In this document: positions 25,417-38,724 of the stretch, piece after piece
How positions within the stretch are numbered: position 1 is the first letter of the stretch
How the letters are laid out: each line of letters opens with the position of its first letter
Source: Acanthaster planci
Taxonomy: Eukaryota > Echinodermata > Asteroidea > Valvatida > Acanthasteridae
NCBI RefSeq assembly: GCF_001949145.1
Contig: NW_019091539.1
Span: forward strand, 610,879-670,878
Direction: 5' to 3'
DNA length: 60,000 bases
Notes under the pieces: model-generated
Database searches by the model: none
What the model was told of the DNA's origin: nothing
Seen by the model: the letters and a program-made list of their open reading frames with translations, nothing else
Position numbers and translations under genes: made by a program

Positions 25417-25439
25417 CACCGAGGACAATCAACTTATCA
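25417..25439 (-). other. Possible 23-bp microexon
   Basis: On the minus strand a strong acceptor (gattttgccccgttctcag) is followed after 23 bp by a near-consensus donor (CGGTG/gtgagt). The enclosed bases read D-K-L-I-V-L-G in the one frame considered, with one base carried in and one carried out. The string recalls a kelch or beta-strand segment but is too short to assign. It does not fit the phase of its neighbours in the tentative cyclase chain. Confidence 0.2.
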
Positions 25440-26344
25440 CTGAGAACGGGGCAAAATCACTGTGTTATGTCCTTCGTGGTTGAGCGAAATATTAACACAG
25501 AAAGCAGTGGAGCTTTGCCCTACATAAACTGGCCATCTAGCAACCCCACAGCAGCCTGAGTGACCATTGTATAAAACAGCGACACGTGGTGGCAAATACT
25601 CAACGTCCATTCCAATTGTAAAGTCAGAATGACTCAAGAGAGTGGAGCTGCCAACGAAAATGTACGAAAAAATACTTGCTGTTAATATTCGGGGAAAAGT
25701 TCCGTCCGACTGGTTTGTGTGGGGCTGATTTCACGCACAATTTGTGATGAGAATCGGGTAATGACACTAACTGGTGTTTTCCAAGGGCACAAAGCAATGA
25801 CGTCGCAAAACCTGAATAATTGAAGCCTTCATTAGCTCAAGGCTTCAAGCCAGTGGATCAGCACACAGGCAAGCCTGAAGTCCGGTGAAACAAATCCATT
25901 CATTACTTTTAAATTAAGGGGATCGGCGATGACCATTAGCGGGGTCCGCACTTTGCTTCTATTCCGTATTAGTCAGTAAACGAATTCCAGCAACTAAATA
26001 TCCATTATCGCTGGGTCCCCTTAACCAGGCGAAATTACTTGAATAAACCCTGGGTTCATCGTGTAATCTTGGCATCTGTGTTCCACCCAAGGAAGAGGTG
26101 TATATCGGGAACTGCTGTGGCCCAGTGCACGATCAATAAATTGGCCAATCTACCAGGACAATGTATACCTAAACGGGTTATCTCTATAGTCCGTGAAATC
26201 GCCCTGAAAGTGCACTGCACTTAATAATGACGGTAAATAGGTCGCGATGTAGTCTACACTTCCTGTAAACTGAATTTGGCATTAATGGCTGCTCTGTTAA
26301 GTATAAAATGGGCAAAGCTAGAGGGATTAAAACTTACTTTACGA

Positions 26345-26418
26345 GTGTAATATATCGCACACCCCATTTGCAAGGGTGCCTATATTACACTGACGAACCC
26401 GAGTCACTGTGTGACTCG
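26345..26418. repeat. Two adjacent hairpins
   Basis: The first hairpin (26345-26390) has GTGTAATATA paired with TATATTACAC and a partial inner stem of GCACACCC with GGGTGC. The second (26400-26418) is CGAGTCAC, loop TGT, GTGACTCG, which is perfect over 8 bp. Tandem foldbacks of this kind suggest a small mobile-element relic. Confidence 0.7.
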
Positions 26419-27190
26419 TATATTATGTGATCAGGCAGGGACTGAAAACCCAATCCACATTCAGACCTCGGATTTCGAACCGAGGTCGCACAGGTGGAAG
26501 GCGAGGAAAGAGTCGCAACACCAACCTGACCCCCCCCAATAAAGCTTTATAAAGCAGGACTGATTGTTTTAACTGCATTAAAGACGCAAACATAAACTTT
26601 ACAACGATAAGAACTGAACTCTTAAGAAACTACGCAGATAATCATGACATGCATGACCCAGAAACTTCAGGTCCTACAAAAGATGTCAGTCGTGCGCAAG
26701 GTTCATACAGGCCTGCGGAAATGAATTTAGGATAAAACATTTCATATCTCCACAACGGCAATGTCGGACAGTTAATTCATAAACTGCGGCTCGTTGAGTG
26801 ATTTTCACGAGCCAAACGCTACTCAATTATGGCGAGCTTGAGTCACAGTGATTCTAAGCAGTCCTTACGACCTTGTTTGGAGCTACATAAAACACGGCTT
26901 TCTTCCCCAACTACCTGTTTACAGAGCATGCGCAGAATAAGTAAGCCCCCGAACCTCCCCTTGACGCTATCACAACACAAACGATTAGTGGCGTTGTCGA
27001 CAAGGGTAGGGAGAAGGGATTTCGTCCTCTTCCGGTGACAACATGGTCGCATCTAAAACGCCTTCGATTCCCAGTCGGTTCCAGCAGAAGCCCCCGGGAT
27101 TCAGGCCATTTGCAGGAAAATCTCCTGCTCCTCTCCTATCCAAACCCTGAAACCTAACTGATCACGATATCGGTCCCCGAATCTTGAGTG

Positions 27191-27390
27191 CCCCAAGCTC
27201 GACCAAGAGAAGGCGCAATTTTCCAAGCAACAGAGGCTCCTTTGCATTTCGCTAGTTCACAAACAACTATCACGTGCGCGTCACAGTTGCGTCACTACCG
27301 TCAGCAAAATGAACATTCCCGACCAACATGGCTCTTTTCAACCGATGAGGGGGTGCTTCTACTCAAGGCGGACACCGTGGCGTACCAGTT
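27191..27390 (+). repeat. Dispersed repeat family A, copy 1
   Basis: Shared anchors with the copies at 36141-36300 and 57690-57890 are GACCAAGAGA, GGCTCCTTTG, CGCTAGTTCAC, GTCACAGT, CATTCCCGACCAAC, TTTTCAACCGATGAGG and TGCTTCTRCTC. It stays open in one frame, but the other copies do not preserve it. The element type is not known. Confidence 0.75.
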
Positions 27391-30300
27391 GTCTCACAGA
27401 CAGTCCACGATTTCAAAAGGCGTCGAGTAGGTTGAATGGCAAAATTTGAAAGAAAATCATCAGTGATTTGAGACTTTGTGTATGGGTTGACGGTGGAAGG
27501 TACAGTACTGGTGATGGTCCTTCAACTGACAACGGTTTAAAAACTGATTTTGAAGGGATCCACTATTGTTGGCGACCCTTCAAAAAGATCCACTCCACCT
27601 GTTCCTCGATTGGCAAGTTTTTCTAATCATCAATCTCTCGCATCCCTCACACAAAACCCTCTCGTTAATGCTTCCAGAATAGAATCGATCAGCTCAGGGG
27701 ACATGCAACCTCGTGGCGGCTGTGTTTGAAGTCTGACCAAGATACCAATAAATTGTCACCAGCCCTTCACACTGTTGTGAGAAGGAATAAAAACGCACCT
27801 GATTTAAAATGCGCTCTGCCGTACCGTACCTAATCAAAAAGATTACTCAACGAGTTCTCCATCCGCCGATTTAAAAAAATAATAACACAAAGCCACACAA
27901 TTGAGATAGAGAAAACTCATTAAATTATTTCATGTCAATTTACTACTGGTCGTTTTGACTGATAGATGTCAATAAAGGAGGGACGAAATTCATTAGTAGA
28001 TAGTCTCGCTGCTGAACTCGGAGGAAATTCTATTACAAGTACAAGGTCTTTTGGAGGAAACCCTTTATAATTACAAAGGAAAGCCTTATCAACTCCGTTC
28101 CCATGGCGATGATTGTAGTAAGGGCAACAAAGCTAGGAATTGGCGCTTCATTGGCTCCACAGTGCAAATAAAGATTTGCAAGAGCTGCACGAGGAATATT
28201 GTAGCGTTTTCTATACAGTCTGTTTAATTGTTGATTAATCCTTTTTCAAAGTTAATTATCACTCCATCATTATTAATTAACTTTTACTTTTCAGTATTAG
28301 TCCCGATTCCCAGTTTTCAACGAAAACGCATTCTTTTCTCCCCGAACACACATACCAATGTGTTGTTTCATGCCTTCAGGGCACGAGACCTCCACATTTA
28401 AGCTTTTTCTCTGTTAACAATGAAACTATCTTCGTGTGGAAGTTTACAGGATCCTTGCTCAAAGATATTACTCATTCACATTCATTATTACTGAGATTCA
28501 AACCGAGAGGAGTGACTAAGATGTTCCTTCCACAACCTTTTCGCAATTACTTCCTGCTTTTCGCTGAAAGATGTATAACCGAATCAAGTTAGTCGGTCAA
28601 ATTCATCACACCATTTAAATTATTGCTCAGTCCTTATTGTTTCTCAACAAAGCATTCCAATTCACTTGTAGTTCTATCGCATCCTACTCAGTCATTGTGG
28701 TTGAATTAAGTTATTGTCAAATTCTGTGTTTAGGCTGCATGCATTCACCACAAATTGGTGACCCTCCATAATATCACCCGTTCGTTACATCTTTAAAACA
28801 TTTTTTGTATTTGGAGAAGAGCAAAGTCTTATTTTTTTTTCCATTCGAGGCCTCCCGCAGCAGATGCATCCTAAACAACATTTCCCGCACATCCTTCGCA
28901 CAGTCATCATCAACTATTCATAATTATGACGGTCTAATTCACTCTGTAAAGTTAACCAGAAAAGGTCGCAGGCTGTTTGCGTATTCCGTTCTTCACTGCG
29001 TATTAATCTTGCATTCTTCTGTATTATTATAAAGGGCATGCAGTCCGCCTGCGAACAGCTATCAATTCTAATTTTCCTTTAATACACCAGCCAGAAAATG
29101 ACACCAGTCCATCAATGTCTCTGAGCACTCTGAAATCCAATATCCATAACTGGATGATTACAAGCTTATAAGCGATTAATCGGTAAGTACTTGTTCAGCC
29201 TTTCTATTTCCTTTTCAAGGACGCCATTGCAGACTGTGATTGGGTAAATATTGCAAGTTATTCGAGTTCAATGACTGCCCAGCTCGATAGCTGCTGACCT
29301 TGATTTAAATACAGAACACTGCGTGGTACACTAGACACTCAATGCAATCTGTAATGTCCAGACTGTGTGAATTACGACTGATTGGACGTGATATAATACC
29401 GACCGGTTGTGACAAGAATTGACAGTGATGAGTGTTTTGCAGTAGCTCCATCTTTAGCAACGGCAGCAGAACTTTGTTGCGTGCGGTGAGGTTGGAGGAA
29501 TAAGAGAAGTAACTTCCTGTCATTTACAAAACACCTGCAATAACTAATAAAAATTGATCTCAGCTAACTCTGTCGAACTTGACGTTATACCTCCTGAAAA
29601 GTGCACGAAATACTCAAGGGTATATATCATTCTATACTACATACATTCAGGCTGCCTCGACAGTTTAATGAGAAACTCCACTGTGACTACAGATTGGTGT
29701 TTCCTTGATTGTGTTAACTTCTGCCCAGTGGTGTTGGATTCTCCAACAAGCCAATTGGGTCTGAGCAGTCTCGTATACTAGAGTTCTTTGCGCACCCATT
29801 TAATAGTCCGTGCTCAATGCGCGCTCAACTCCACCTAAATTTTGTGCCAAGCCGACATCACGTGCAGCCTAGCACGCGTGAAACCATATAATTTATTTAG
29901 GAAGCCAATACATCCCAACCAGGCCCAAACGCACAGCAATACCCATGGCATACCTCTCATTGCAGGGGCCTGTCGCGCCAATTATCGGTAGGGCCTCCCT
30001 GCCAGAGGGTCACACGAGGCACATGGCGGGGTGCATATTAAAATCTGACATTATGTTCCGATGTCCACTTAGGAAATGTGTAGGCGATAAATTCCCGTCA
30101 ATTTACGAGAATGAATACGCGTCAACTCCACCGTGGAAATTCCTCAGAGGGTGCCACATATATGTTGGTTTTCTGCTGAAATTGGGCATTAGAATTAAAG
30201 ATTATCAACCACTTTGTTGCACTGAGGAAAATCGAATTAGCTTGAAGTTAAACTCGAGTGAGTTTGACCGACAGAACCTCGTATTGCAGTCAGCTTTCAG

Positions 30301-33169
30301 TTTAAAGAATCCATGCAATGAATTTTTCTTAGAGTCGCTTTTGGGCATCTTTAAACTCTTTTTCAATGTACGAAATTCTTTTCTTTAGAAAAGTCCACTT
30401 CTTTAATGCATTGAAAAAATCCTGCCTAAAAACTCAGCCTCTAATGTAACAGCCACTAGTGAAATCATTTGTTACCCGTAAGTGCGTGAATGATAAACGC
30501 GGACGAATGTACATATGTAGTTGCCCATGTATATAATGTACCTGGTCAGAAATCCAGAGCGCCCCTATATATTCCAATATTCTGCCGTGGGTTCTTGAAA
30601 GTAGCACGTACGATAATAAGCGATTTCAGGGCACCATTTGTGGCGCTAAAATGGAAACATTTTGTCCGTGAACTTAAAAGAAAACAGACCAAGTCAGAGT
30701 GAAATGGTGGAAACCTTAAAAATTTTAAACAGTAGGAACAAAATACTACCCTAGTCGTTCGTCTGCAGGAAAGTGAGGCGCACACGTGTGGTAAAGCAAA
30801 CGCGCAGACACCACATCAAAGGCCGGGATGCATTTAGGGACAAGGCTGTGTACCACGGCAGAGCTATCCCAACAGCCGTGGCGCCATCCCAGTGTGAAAA
30901 ATAAAGGGTGGTGCGTTTCGCGCGGTTGACTTTCTTGGGGATGGAACAAGGACGCCGCACGGCCCAATTCGTTCGAAGCTGTCCGCTTTTCCACCCCCCT
31001 CCCCCGTCGATGGCTTAAAAAAGCAAGCAGATCTTCAGACTTCGTTTTGAGTAGGCCCTCGGGAATGGTAAGGTACCCCGATCGCATTATATTCCGTTGT
31101 TAGTTTGACGACGGAGTAAGGCCGTGGCTGACCGTTAAATCTCACACGTCCGGAGTGTGGCCGGAAAAAAGGAAACGATCGGCGCACACGTGAGAAGAGG
31201 CGAGAAGACAATAATAATGAGTGTTACTGGCAGATGAAACGAGGAAGCTAGGAAACACAATACGGACATATTAATTAAATCCTGCGTAAAATATCGACGC
31301 TTTGGTTTTGAGTGCACGAGTATGCAATAGTCCTGGTCCTGTGTTGCGGCGTTTTATAATTAATTAAACGATACGGACAACATTTTAAAAGATAGAACTA
31401 AGGCCTCGCTATCAATAAAGTGAAGAAATAAAAGAACTGTGAAAACCAATTCAGTTGCCATACATTATTAAATAGGTTTAAATAAAATTGCACTACTTTT
31501 CATTTATCGTTTGCCGCAGAATCTCCGCTGTAGAAAATGTACAAAAAAATGACCGAAAAACAAAGACAAAAGAAAAAGCCTCAATCGCTCGTCATGATAG
31601 AGCTACATGCAAGATCTGGGAATGGTAGCACATATAACAAAGAAGCGATAGAGGGGACATTTTCTTTAGTCTTGTCATTTTCCATCTCTGATTGTTGGTA
31701 CAATTTAGCCGTAATAACGCTACTATGCAGCCTTTACTGAAGCTGTTTAGGTGGTCAAAATCTAATGAAAAGTGGTCCATACGTATTTGTCGATTAATAT
31801 ATTTACTTACTAAACATAAGCCTAACTTTAACCTACAAAAGGACATCACTGCGTAGATTAATTTCAATTTGCTCCTTGAACGTGGTTATAATTAATTATC
31901 CATATGTCCAAAGAAATCTTCAACAGAAATCATTAGAAATCCACGCAATAGAAATAACGGAATCCACAGCCCAGCTAACACATAAAATAAAAACCTTAAT
32001 CAAACGTGCTGCTACTTTGTCTACTTTTTATAGTCAGATTCACTCGAGAAGTAGGAGCACCAATAGGCGTGCAATTTATAAAAGATGCTTGTAAAAAGAT
32101 ACCAATTCCCGCTCCACCAAACGTTACGTCACGATAAAAGTTACGAATGGAAGCACATAAGGAAAAATTGAATTGATTTTGTCTAGAAATGTAAGGCTAC
32201 ATTTTAACTTGACTGTAATCAAGTATAAATGTAATCAGAGAAAAAGGTTACCAACATGAGAACTCTCGCCAAAAACTTCAGCATCATGTTTCACACGACA
32301 AACGACAAGAATCAGCGTTAAAAGGATCGTGATCAGAGATCTCCGATTCTGCATTACACTGACAGTACTCTAGCTCTACTGTTACCGTCACATGCGTGTC
32401 TGTCTTCAACGCAGTCAAACAACACCTTCCATTTTAATGCGGAGTTGAGGTGCATGGTGGATTTCACGACCGTGTGTTCGTGAGTGTGTTATCGTCCTGT
32501 GAAGAAGTCATATTTGTTGTCTACAGCAGACTCCATTTCATAAAACGACTTTACAGTGATTATAAAATGCACGTTAGTTTGTGTAAGTGTGGCCTAAAGC
32601 GCCCCCAAGAGGATATTTTTTATGGCTACAATGGGGGAAACTCTGACAGGGTTGTATCTCAACAACGAGAGAATATACTCAAGGTTCCATTTGGAAAATC
32701 TACAAAATGTAAAATGAACAGATCTGCTAATATCACAGACAATTTAATCTGAATCCAAGTGCCCCTGCAACCACAAATCATCCCCTTTTTGTATTAAACG
32801 TGTAGCTCCTTGGATAACACATAATGTAACCCCCCAAAAAAAATCGTCATGTGAGAGTCAATCTGACAAGCAGATGTCTACCACACTTTTTGCCGCCAAT
32901 AAAAAGAGATCCGCTTACGGTCAGCTGTATGCTCAAAATCGTACTTCGCTTATTTCGGGAAGTATTTTTTGACAGAGTTTCATCCCCTCGGGGAACAGCA
33001 TCCAGTGACAAGTGATTTCTCTACGTCTTAGCATTGTGACGAGTGGTGCCCTGGAAAATGTATTTAGGCCAATGACTTTTCCTTGGTAATACAAGCCTTT
33101 CGTATCCATAGGGAAACCAGTTGATAAAGACACTTCGATATTAAAGCTGCTAGGTTCAGGAAAGCCCTT

Positions 33170-33895
33170 CTACTTCAGCAGATATGGAAACAAATTCTGA
33201 AAATGATATTTAATGCAATACTTCTCCCGGGCTTCTAAAAGGAATAAGGAATAAGATACGAGCAGTTTAAAGGAGCAGTTTGAAAGTAGGGCGGCAAAGA
33301 AAGACGATACTTTGAAGAGAATTATGAAGATGAGAAAACCTAAAGTCTTCAAAGTCACGAGAAAGGTCGCTTCGTGCTTGAATAACATCAGATAATGGCG
33401 AAATTGAGTTTGATGCGTGGGTAACACGTTTCCAATAAAGGGGCCTTGAAGTCTCTGTTTATAAAGGTTGAATATTACTCGCGTGCGGACAAAAAATGTG
33501 TCAGTCTGCCAATAAAAAAACTTTGCTATGACACTAAAATGCGGGGACGCCATGGTGTGGCGTGGAGAGCGGGATAGTGGAATGAAGTTGGCCTGGCATG
33601 GAATGATTGACGTGAGTAAATAGACATAACTAGGGCTAGGGATTGTCTGCGGACATCCTGCCATCGCTCTCTGGCTGATTGTCCGTTGGCCGATCGTAAT
33701 GAGAGAAAACAGCCAGCAACACTGATCGAAGTGATCTATCTGCCTAACAGAGAACACTAAAGTGACAATGCCAATCTGAAAAATCACTACAGAATGCTTT
33801 GCTCGTAAATGATCAACATTCATAACGTTTATTGTTATTTGCATTGTCGTTTCTATCCTTCCTGATTTTTTTTCTACGGTCACTGAATTCATCAA
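33170..33895 (-). pseudogene. Long hydrophobic open frame, possible decayed seven-transmembrane receptor
   Basis: This is the longest stop-free readable frame in the window at 241 codons on the minus strand. It has several hydrophobic runs and an order that loosely recalls a rhodopsin-like receptor: a basic loop VEKKSGRIETT, then INVMNVDHL, then LFSLITIGQR, then a run near TLKTLGFLIFIILFKVSS ending in Cys, and a final IKYHFQNLFPYLLK. Just upstream, in the same frame but across a stop, is VIGNGLCLLF. Key residues of the family (D-R-Y, C-W-x-P, N-P-x-x-Y) are absent, so if it is a receptor it is broken. It could also be chance in AT-rich DNA. Confidence 0.15.
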
Positions 33896-35047
33896 CGGTT
33901 AATTGAACAGCAAGCAGAGGCCATTCCCGATGACCAATTTCACAGAAACACAGCCCTCCATTTCAAACTTCACTGTGAACAAATTTCACTTCTAACACTT
34001 TTTAAACATTCTAATGGCAAGTAATTTCCAGATCATTCATCGCCTGCACTAAAAGCTGTCAAACTGTTTACCAAGGCAACACACATACCATAACCAATCA
34101 CGCAATGCCGTGCACGTGATTTTTATCAAATTGGCTCCCTTCATTTTGACTTCTTCTTCAAAGGACTAATGGTAACCGTACTTTTTAAAAATGTCCTTCC
34201 AACTGTGACAAAATTAGACTTTAAGAATAAAAATGAAACAATTTTGTAGCCTTCAATAGTTGTCAGATGTGAAGAGATAATACGCAGAGTAAAAGAGTTT
34301 TACAAAATCGTCAAGTGAAATTGTTCAGAATATTGTGCATTCATTATCTAAGGATGACTGCACTTACTTTTTCCCAAATAATTCAAAGTCTACCTTACCT
34401 AATTTATGTCCATTAGTCTGACCATGCTGCATGAAAAGTTAACAAAGGTAGAAATATATAACAGCACTACAGTCTGTTTAACTTGAAACAACGGTCATCT
34501 TTCCCTCAGTATTTATTTACTTTTTCCCCGTTTTCCTTTCCTGGAAAATATGCTTTGATACACTATGCAACTAGGAATTGGAAACACACGCGAATGGTGA
34601 CCAGTGGCTTTGATCGGTTTAACATGAAAACAAAGATTGTTCTTGTTTCCTTGTGCATTAATTCGAACTCTGCTCTGTTTTACCGTCCTTGAAGAACACT
34701 TTGATATACATGTTATGCAAATACAAATTGAGAGTCGCGTGCCAAAGATAACTTGCCAAAGATAACAGCCTCTTCCCGACGCTCCCGTTGAGTTTGAATG
34801 AATGACTATGTGCATTTAAATCAATTTTCTTGACAAATGGCTGCTCGAAAAACAAGATCAAATGACCCTCGCTGGTGTTTGACAAAAGGAATTTTTGGGG
34901 GTAATAAAACTGGCAGAGAGAACCTGTGTTGTTATCACAATTCTGTTTCACAGACAGTAGAGATTCAGTTCAGATTCACTACATGTTGGGAAGGAACTGA
35001 TGAGCAGTGAGGTGACCTTTGACATCACTTAAAATCACACCTCATAC

Positions 35048-35110
35048 CTCGGGATAGTTGCGTTCCACACTGTTGTTAAAAACAGAGTGAAGTGTGCGCC
35101 AACTTGTTGA
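35048..35110 (-). CDS. Tentative exon, minus strand, unknown product
   Basis: This is a 63-bp block with two good minus-strand splice sites: acceptor gttgtttctccag/TCA and donor CCCGAG/gtatgag. Two frames are open. The phase-0 frame reads STSWRTLHSVFNNSVERNYPE in 21 codons, with a possible N-glycosylation site (N-N-S). The other reads QQVGAHFTLFLTT then VWNATIP. The phase-0 frame would join in register to 22947-22993 and so to the receptor cyclase. No domain is recognised, and the link to that gene is inference from phase alone. Confidence 0.25.
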
Positions 35111-36140
35111 CTGGAGAAACAACTAACTTCGAAAACGAAGAACCCGTGACTTTCAATGCACTCTAGACTGGCATGCTGCAATCTACACCGGTAGAGGGCC
35201 CCATTGACTAAAACTAAGAGTGTAATGACCACAACCTTATTCTGTCAGCGGTATATCAGACTCGCATCAGATGACAGAGCCAAAGGGACGGCCTTTGGCT
35301 TACTTGGAGCCGTACGGGTAAATGATGTAAGAAGCACCCACATTCCATCCGCAGGAGCATTATCCAGGTCTTCGCTTTGCAACATCGACCAAACAACGCT
35401 AAACGGGCCCAACCATGCCGCAGAAGGAATGTGATCATTCCCCTTTTCTTTTTTCAATCAAAGCCAGTTAATTCAATCAGTCGTTACTCTCTTATTAATT
35501 TGTGTGGGCTTATTCAAGCCATATTATTTGGTTAATTTCCTGCAATGCCTGTCGTTGTTGGCGGAAGTTAATGAAGACACTGGAACGACAACGCTCAATA
35601 GGGCCTACATCCCACGTCATGTTTGTCATGACAATCACCCTGATGCTGTTAAGCGAAGCATAATGGGTAAAACCATTTCATTCAAACCACATGACTACAC
35701 ACGGCTGGTGCGTGTCTACGAGGAAACCATGCATTCACAAATTGAAGGGGGAACACTAACGTTGAGAGGGCAAATACTTTCCAACAGCAATTTTCTTATT
35801 CGAATGTAATATATGTTGTGTAATCGCAATTGTGAATTGACATTGGTACAGAATGGGTAATAACGTGTGGTGATCATGTCGTCACCAAAGAGCCAGAAAT
35901 GAATGACTATCGATGTCTACGGATTTTTAGCTACTTTTTCAAAAATGCATGTGCTAAACTCCATTTTGGGGATAAATGCCAATTGCATCAGACGGTTGGA
36001 ACGTCTGACTCTAATTTCAGCTTTAGAATGAAATTTAAGGATGAACGCGACAAAAATTGAATTACTGCCTAAAGCTGTCAACCCATGATTATAGAACCAT
36101 TACCACGACTCATTACCCTGGAACGGGTGAAACCGAATCA

Positions 36141-36300
36141 AAAATGCTCCTTTGGAAGTAACTGTGCATCGCTAGTTCACGAACGACAATGAAACGCAAG
36201 TGTTGCAGCCCAATCGCTTACAACAATATGAAGACTCGCGACCAAAATGACTCTTTTAAAAAAATGAGTGGGTGCTTCTGCTCAGGATGGATACTATAAC
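36141..36300 (+). repeat. Dispersed repeat family A, copy 2
   Basis: This is the most diverged copy. It keeps GCTCCTTTGG, CATCGCTAGTTCACGAACGAC, CGACCAAAATG, CTCTTTT, and GGGTGCTTCTGCTC in the same order as copies 1 and 3. The middle is altered. Confidence 0.6.
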
Positions 36301-37203
36301 AAGTGTTCAGTTTCAAACTCCCCCCGAAGGTTTACGGCCTGTTGCTCCCTCACATTGCAGCAGGATGCAAGTCCCTTTAAATTGATGCTCTAGAAAGATA
36401 TCACAGCCTCGTGAATCAACGGACCGCAACAGCGTTATGTAACGCTGCGAAGCTCCCGTTCAATGCGAGTGGCCGACGGTCATTTTCTGTTAAAAGAAAT
36501 TTGGCCACCATTAATGATCGGTAGGATGCTATGCTTTTTCCAATTAAACTAAAATCTGTGCTCGAGTGTAAGATCGTCCACAATACCCGCATTACCTTGA
36601 TCTTTCTCGCTGTTGAAAGTGCGGTTTCCACTGCGTTGTACCGGTATACTGGTGTAATCTTGGGTACAAGGTTGTAGCTACTACGATAATATTACGTAAA
36701 TATATGCTTCTTCCCGTGAGATGTGCCATGGGGGACGGTGACGCAGTGTTTCTATTACTACCACCATTGTTGTTTACATCGTTCGTCACTCTTCCATTCG
36801 TTTTTTCTTCTTTCTTTTAACTGTGGCAATTAGCCGCAATCTCTTTGTAACAGTGTCGGCAGAGAACACAGCATCCCCGATCCAAGAAGAGGTTTGTTTC
36901 TTGTTCAAAGGATGAGATCAAGAATTCATTTTTCTGTACAGGGCAACATCGGCACGAAGAAAAATACAGAACATTCTAGTTCGCGAATTCTGCACAGCAA
37001 CAGGAAGAGACCCACAGTTTCAGACGTTATACTAGTGACAAAATTGGACAGCTTACTTAAAGATTTCTTTAGATATGTCAAAAGAAACGACGGCATTTCC
37101 TACCTTTTATTCAATTTACTTGCATTTTGTTCAACTAAAATATATTTCACTTAAAACTGTTCCGTTGGATTCCTATCATCTATTTATACCGTGATACAAC
37201 AAA

Positions 37204-37288
37204 ACAATTGTTGCCTAAAGCATTGGGTGCCGTTTAACCCCCAGGTGTAGAAACTGCCATGGACCCCTTCGAAACAGGCAACGATTGT
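37204..37288. repeat. Foldback element, copy 1 of the AATTGTTGCCT family
   Basis: The arms ACAATTGTTGCCT (37204-37216) and AGGCAACGATTGT (37276-37288) pair at 12 of 13 positions. The interior contains CCAGGTGTAG and CCATGGACCCC, related to the interior of the copy at 49137-49270. A further shared motif (CTGCGTTGTA followed by GTGTAAYCTTGGG) lies about 570 bp upstream near 36630 and about 125 bp upstream of the other copy. Confidence 0.65.
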
Positions 37289-38696
37289 ATAATTTAACAC
37301 GACAACGATCACGTTCGACCTGCAGTACAAATATGATTTACAACATCTCCGCCTGATCACGTGATTGGTCCCCAACGTCTACTTGACTTGGCTTGCCGCA
37401 GAACTTGAGAGACATGCTGCATAAACTTCTTGATCCGCGTATTAAGAAAACGGCCTACAATGGAATAACAAGAGGAATTTGGGCGTTGATGCTCCGGGGC
37501 AGACTCTTATGTCGGGCAAGGCATGGCTGAACGTGACAATTAACAAGGGCCGAGCGTCAGGATCGAAGCGCACGCACCTGTCGCCTCCTCGGAGGATCAA
37601 TTTCTCCATCACGAAGTAAAACAGGATGAAACCTTGTAGGGACAAAAGCGATTCTTCAATATCGCAGGCTGGGATTTCCATACGCGGCGCGACGCTTAAT
37701 GAGAAGCAATGGGTTACGTGATGAACGTTGCGTAAATGTCGTTATTGAAACAGAGACGTGCCTCGCGAATTAAGAGTTCTGGGAAGAACTACATATAATA
37801 TATTATATAATATAGAGGATTCGATCGAAGTATACCTTGAAAGTCTTGAAGAAAAGTCGCGGCCTTTTGCATGCCCTTTATGGGAAAAACAACATGAAAG
37901 AGTATGCTGCACAAGCTCTCTGGTAGAGACTGCGCATCGAAATAGAAACTGTCAAGCAAGACTTGCATATCCTGAGTGATTGTGTACATGATGCGTTTGG
38001 CTATGCACGAAAAATGTTGTATAGCTGACCACAGATTAGTTACAATAACAAAGCAATAAATAATGTTGCTACAGATAAGTGTCTTGTCCTTTCGTTATTC
38101 ATCGTTACAGTGAGATTGTATGCAATTAATCACACGTGTAAACAAGCGGCAGGACTCTGATATCATTGTGTTACGATTTGAGTAGTCGCATGGTGTCCTG
38201 ACTATAACCTCCCTTGCTCCAGCAAATTAACCGGACGTCACTCAACGGCAGAGGGATCATCCACCAGTACTACGCATGATCGGTCTGCGCGGGCTCTTTC
38301 CCTGGCCCTACCTGAAGCCGAACTGCGAGTCCGATACAGGCGATTGTGGACACAAACATCTTTCCTCGCCTGATGGCCGGCTCACCAATCCAGATCTAAT
38401 CGAGAGGAGGCTATCCCACCAACCTGACCTTTGGCTCTCGTCATCTTGCGTCCCAACGGCGCCGCCATTAACATTTTATATCCAATCTTGCATTCAATCC
38501 ACGTGAAAGGAAAACTTAATTTGTAATTACAAACGGGGCTTTATTGGCCACCAAGGGGAGGCCGAAATGCCGTAATCAAAGTGCAGTTTATTCACCGCTG
38601 ACGTAAACCTCGGGGTTCATGTTTCCTGTTTGTATACAAATACTCGATTTTACGAGAATAGAAAGGTCTGGGTATAATATTGCAGCCAAATTTAAA

Positions 38697-38724
38697 CTCT
38701 CTCTCTCTCAAAAAAGAGAGAGAG
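38697..38724. repeat. CT/GA microsatellite hairpin
   Basis: A 13-base CT run is followed by six A and a 9-base GA run, which can fold on itself. Confidence 0.85.

Larger units (their letters stand above)
22994..35047. other. Long stretch without a supportable gene
   Basis: This is intron or intergenic sequence. It holds the possible microexon at 25417-25439, the double hairpin at 26345-26418, a family A repeat and the hydrophobic frame at 33170-33895. A 50-bp block at 34368-34417 (minus) has a perfect donor (gtaagt) and reads TNGHKLGKVDFELFGK, but its phase does not fit the neighbours. A 147-codon plus frame at 29945-30388 has no recognisable content. Confidence 0.5.

Noticed and set aside
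26461-26490. GGTTCGAAATCC-like word (minus) as a tRNA B box
   Set aside because: The loop has the wrong size and there is no A box or acceptor stem at the right distance; it is better read as a short inverted repeat.
30746-31087. 113-codon minus frame and an overlapping 69-codon frame
   Set aside because: Competing frames in a G+C-rich patch. A plus-strand reading with an acceptor at 30775 is also open, so no frame can be preferred.
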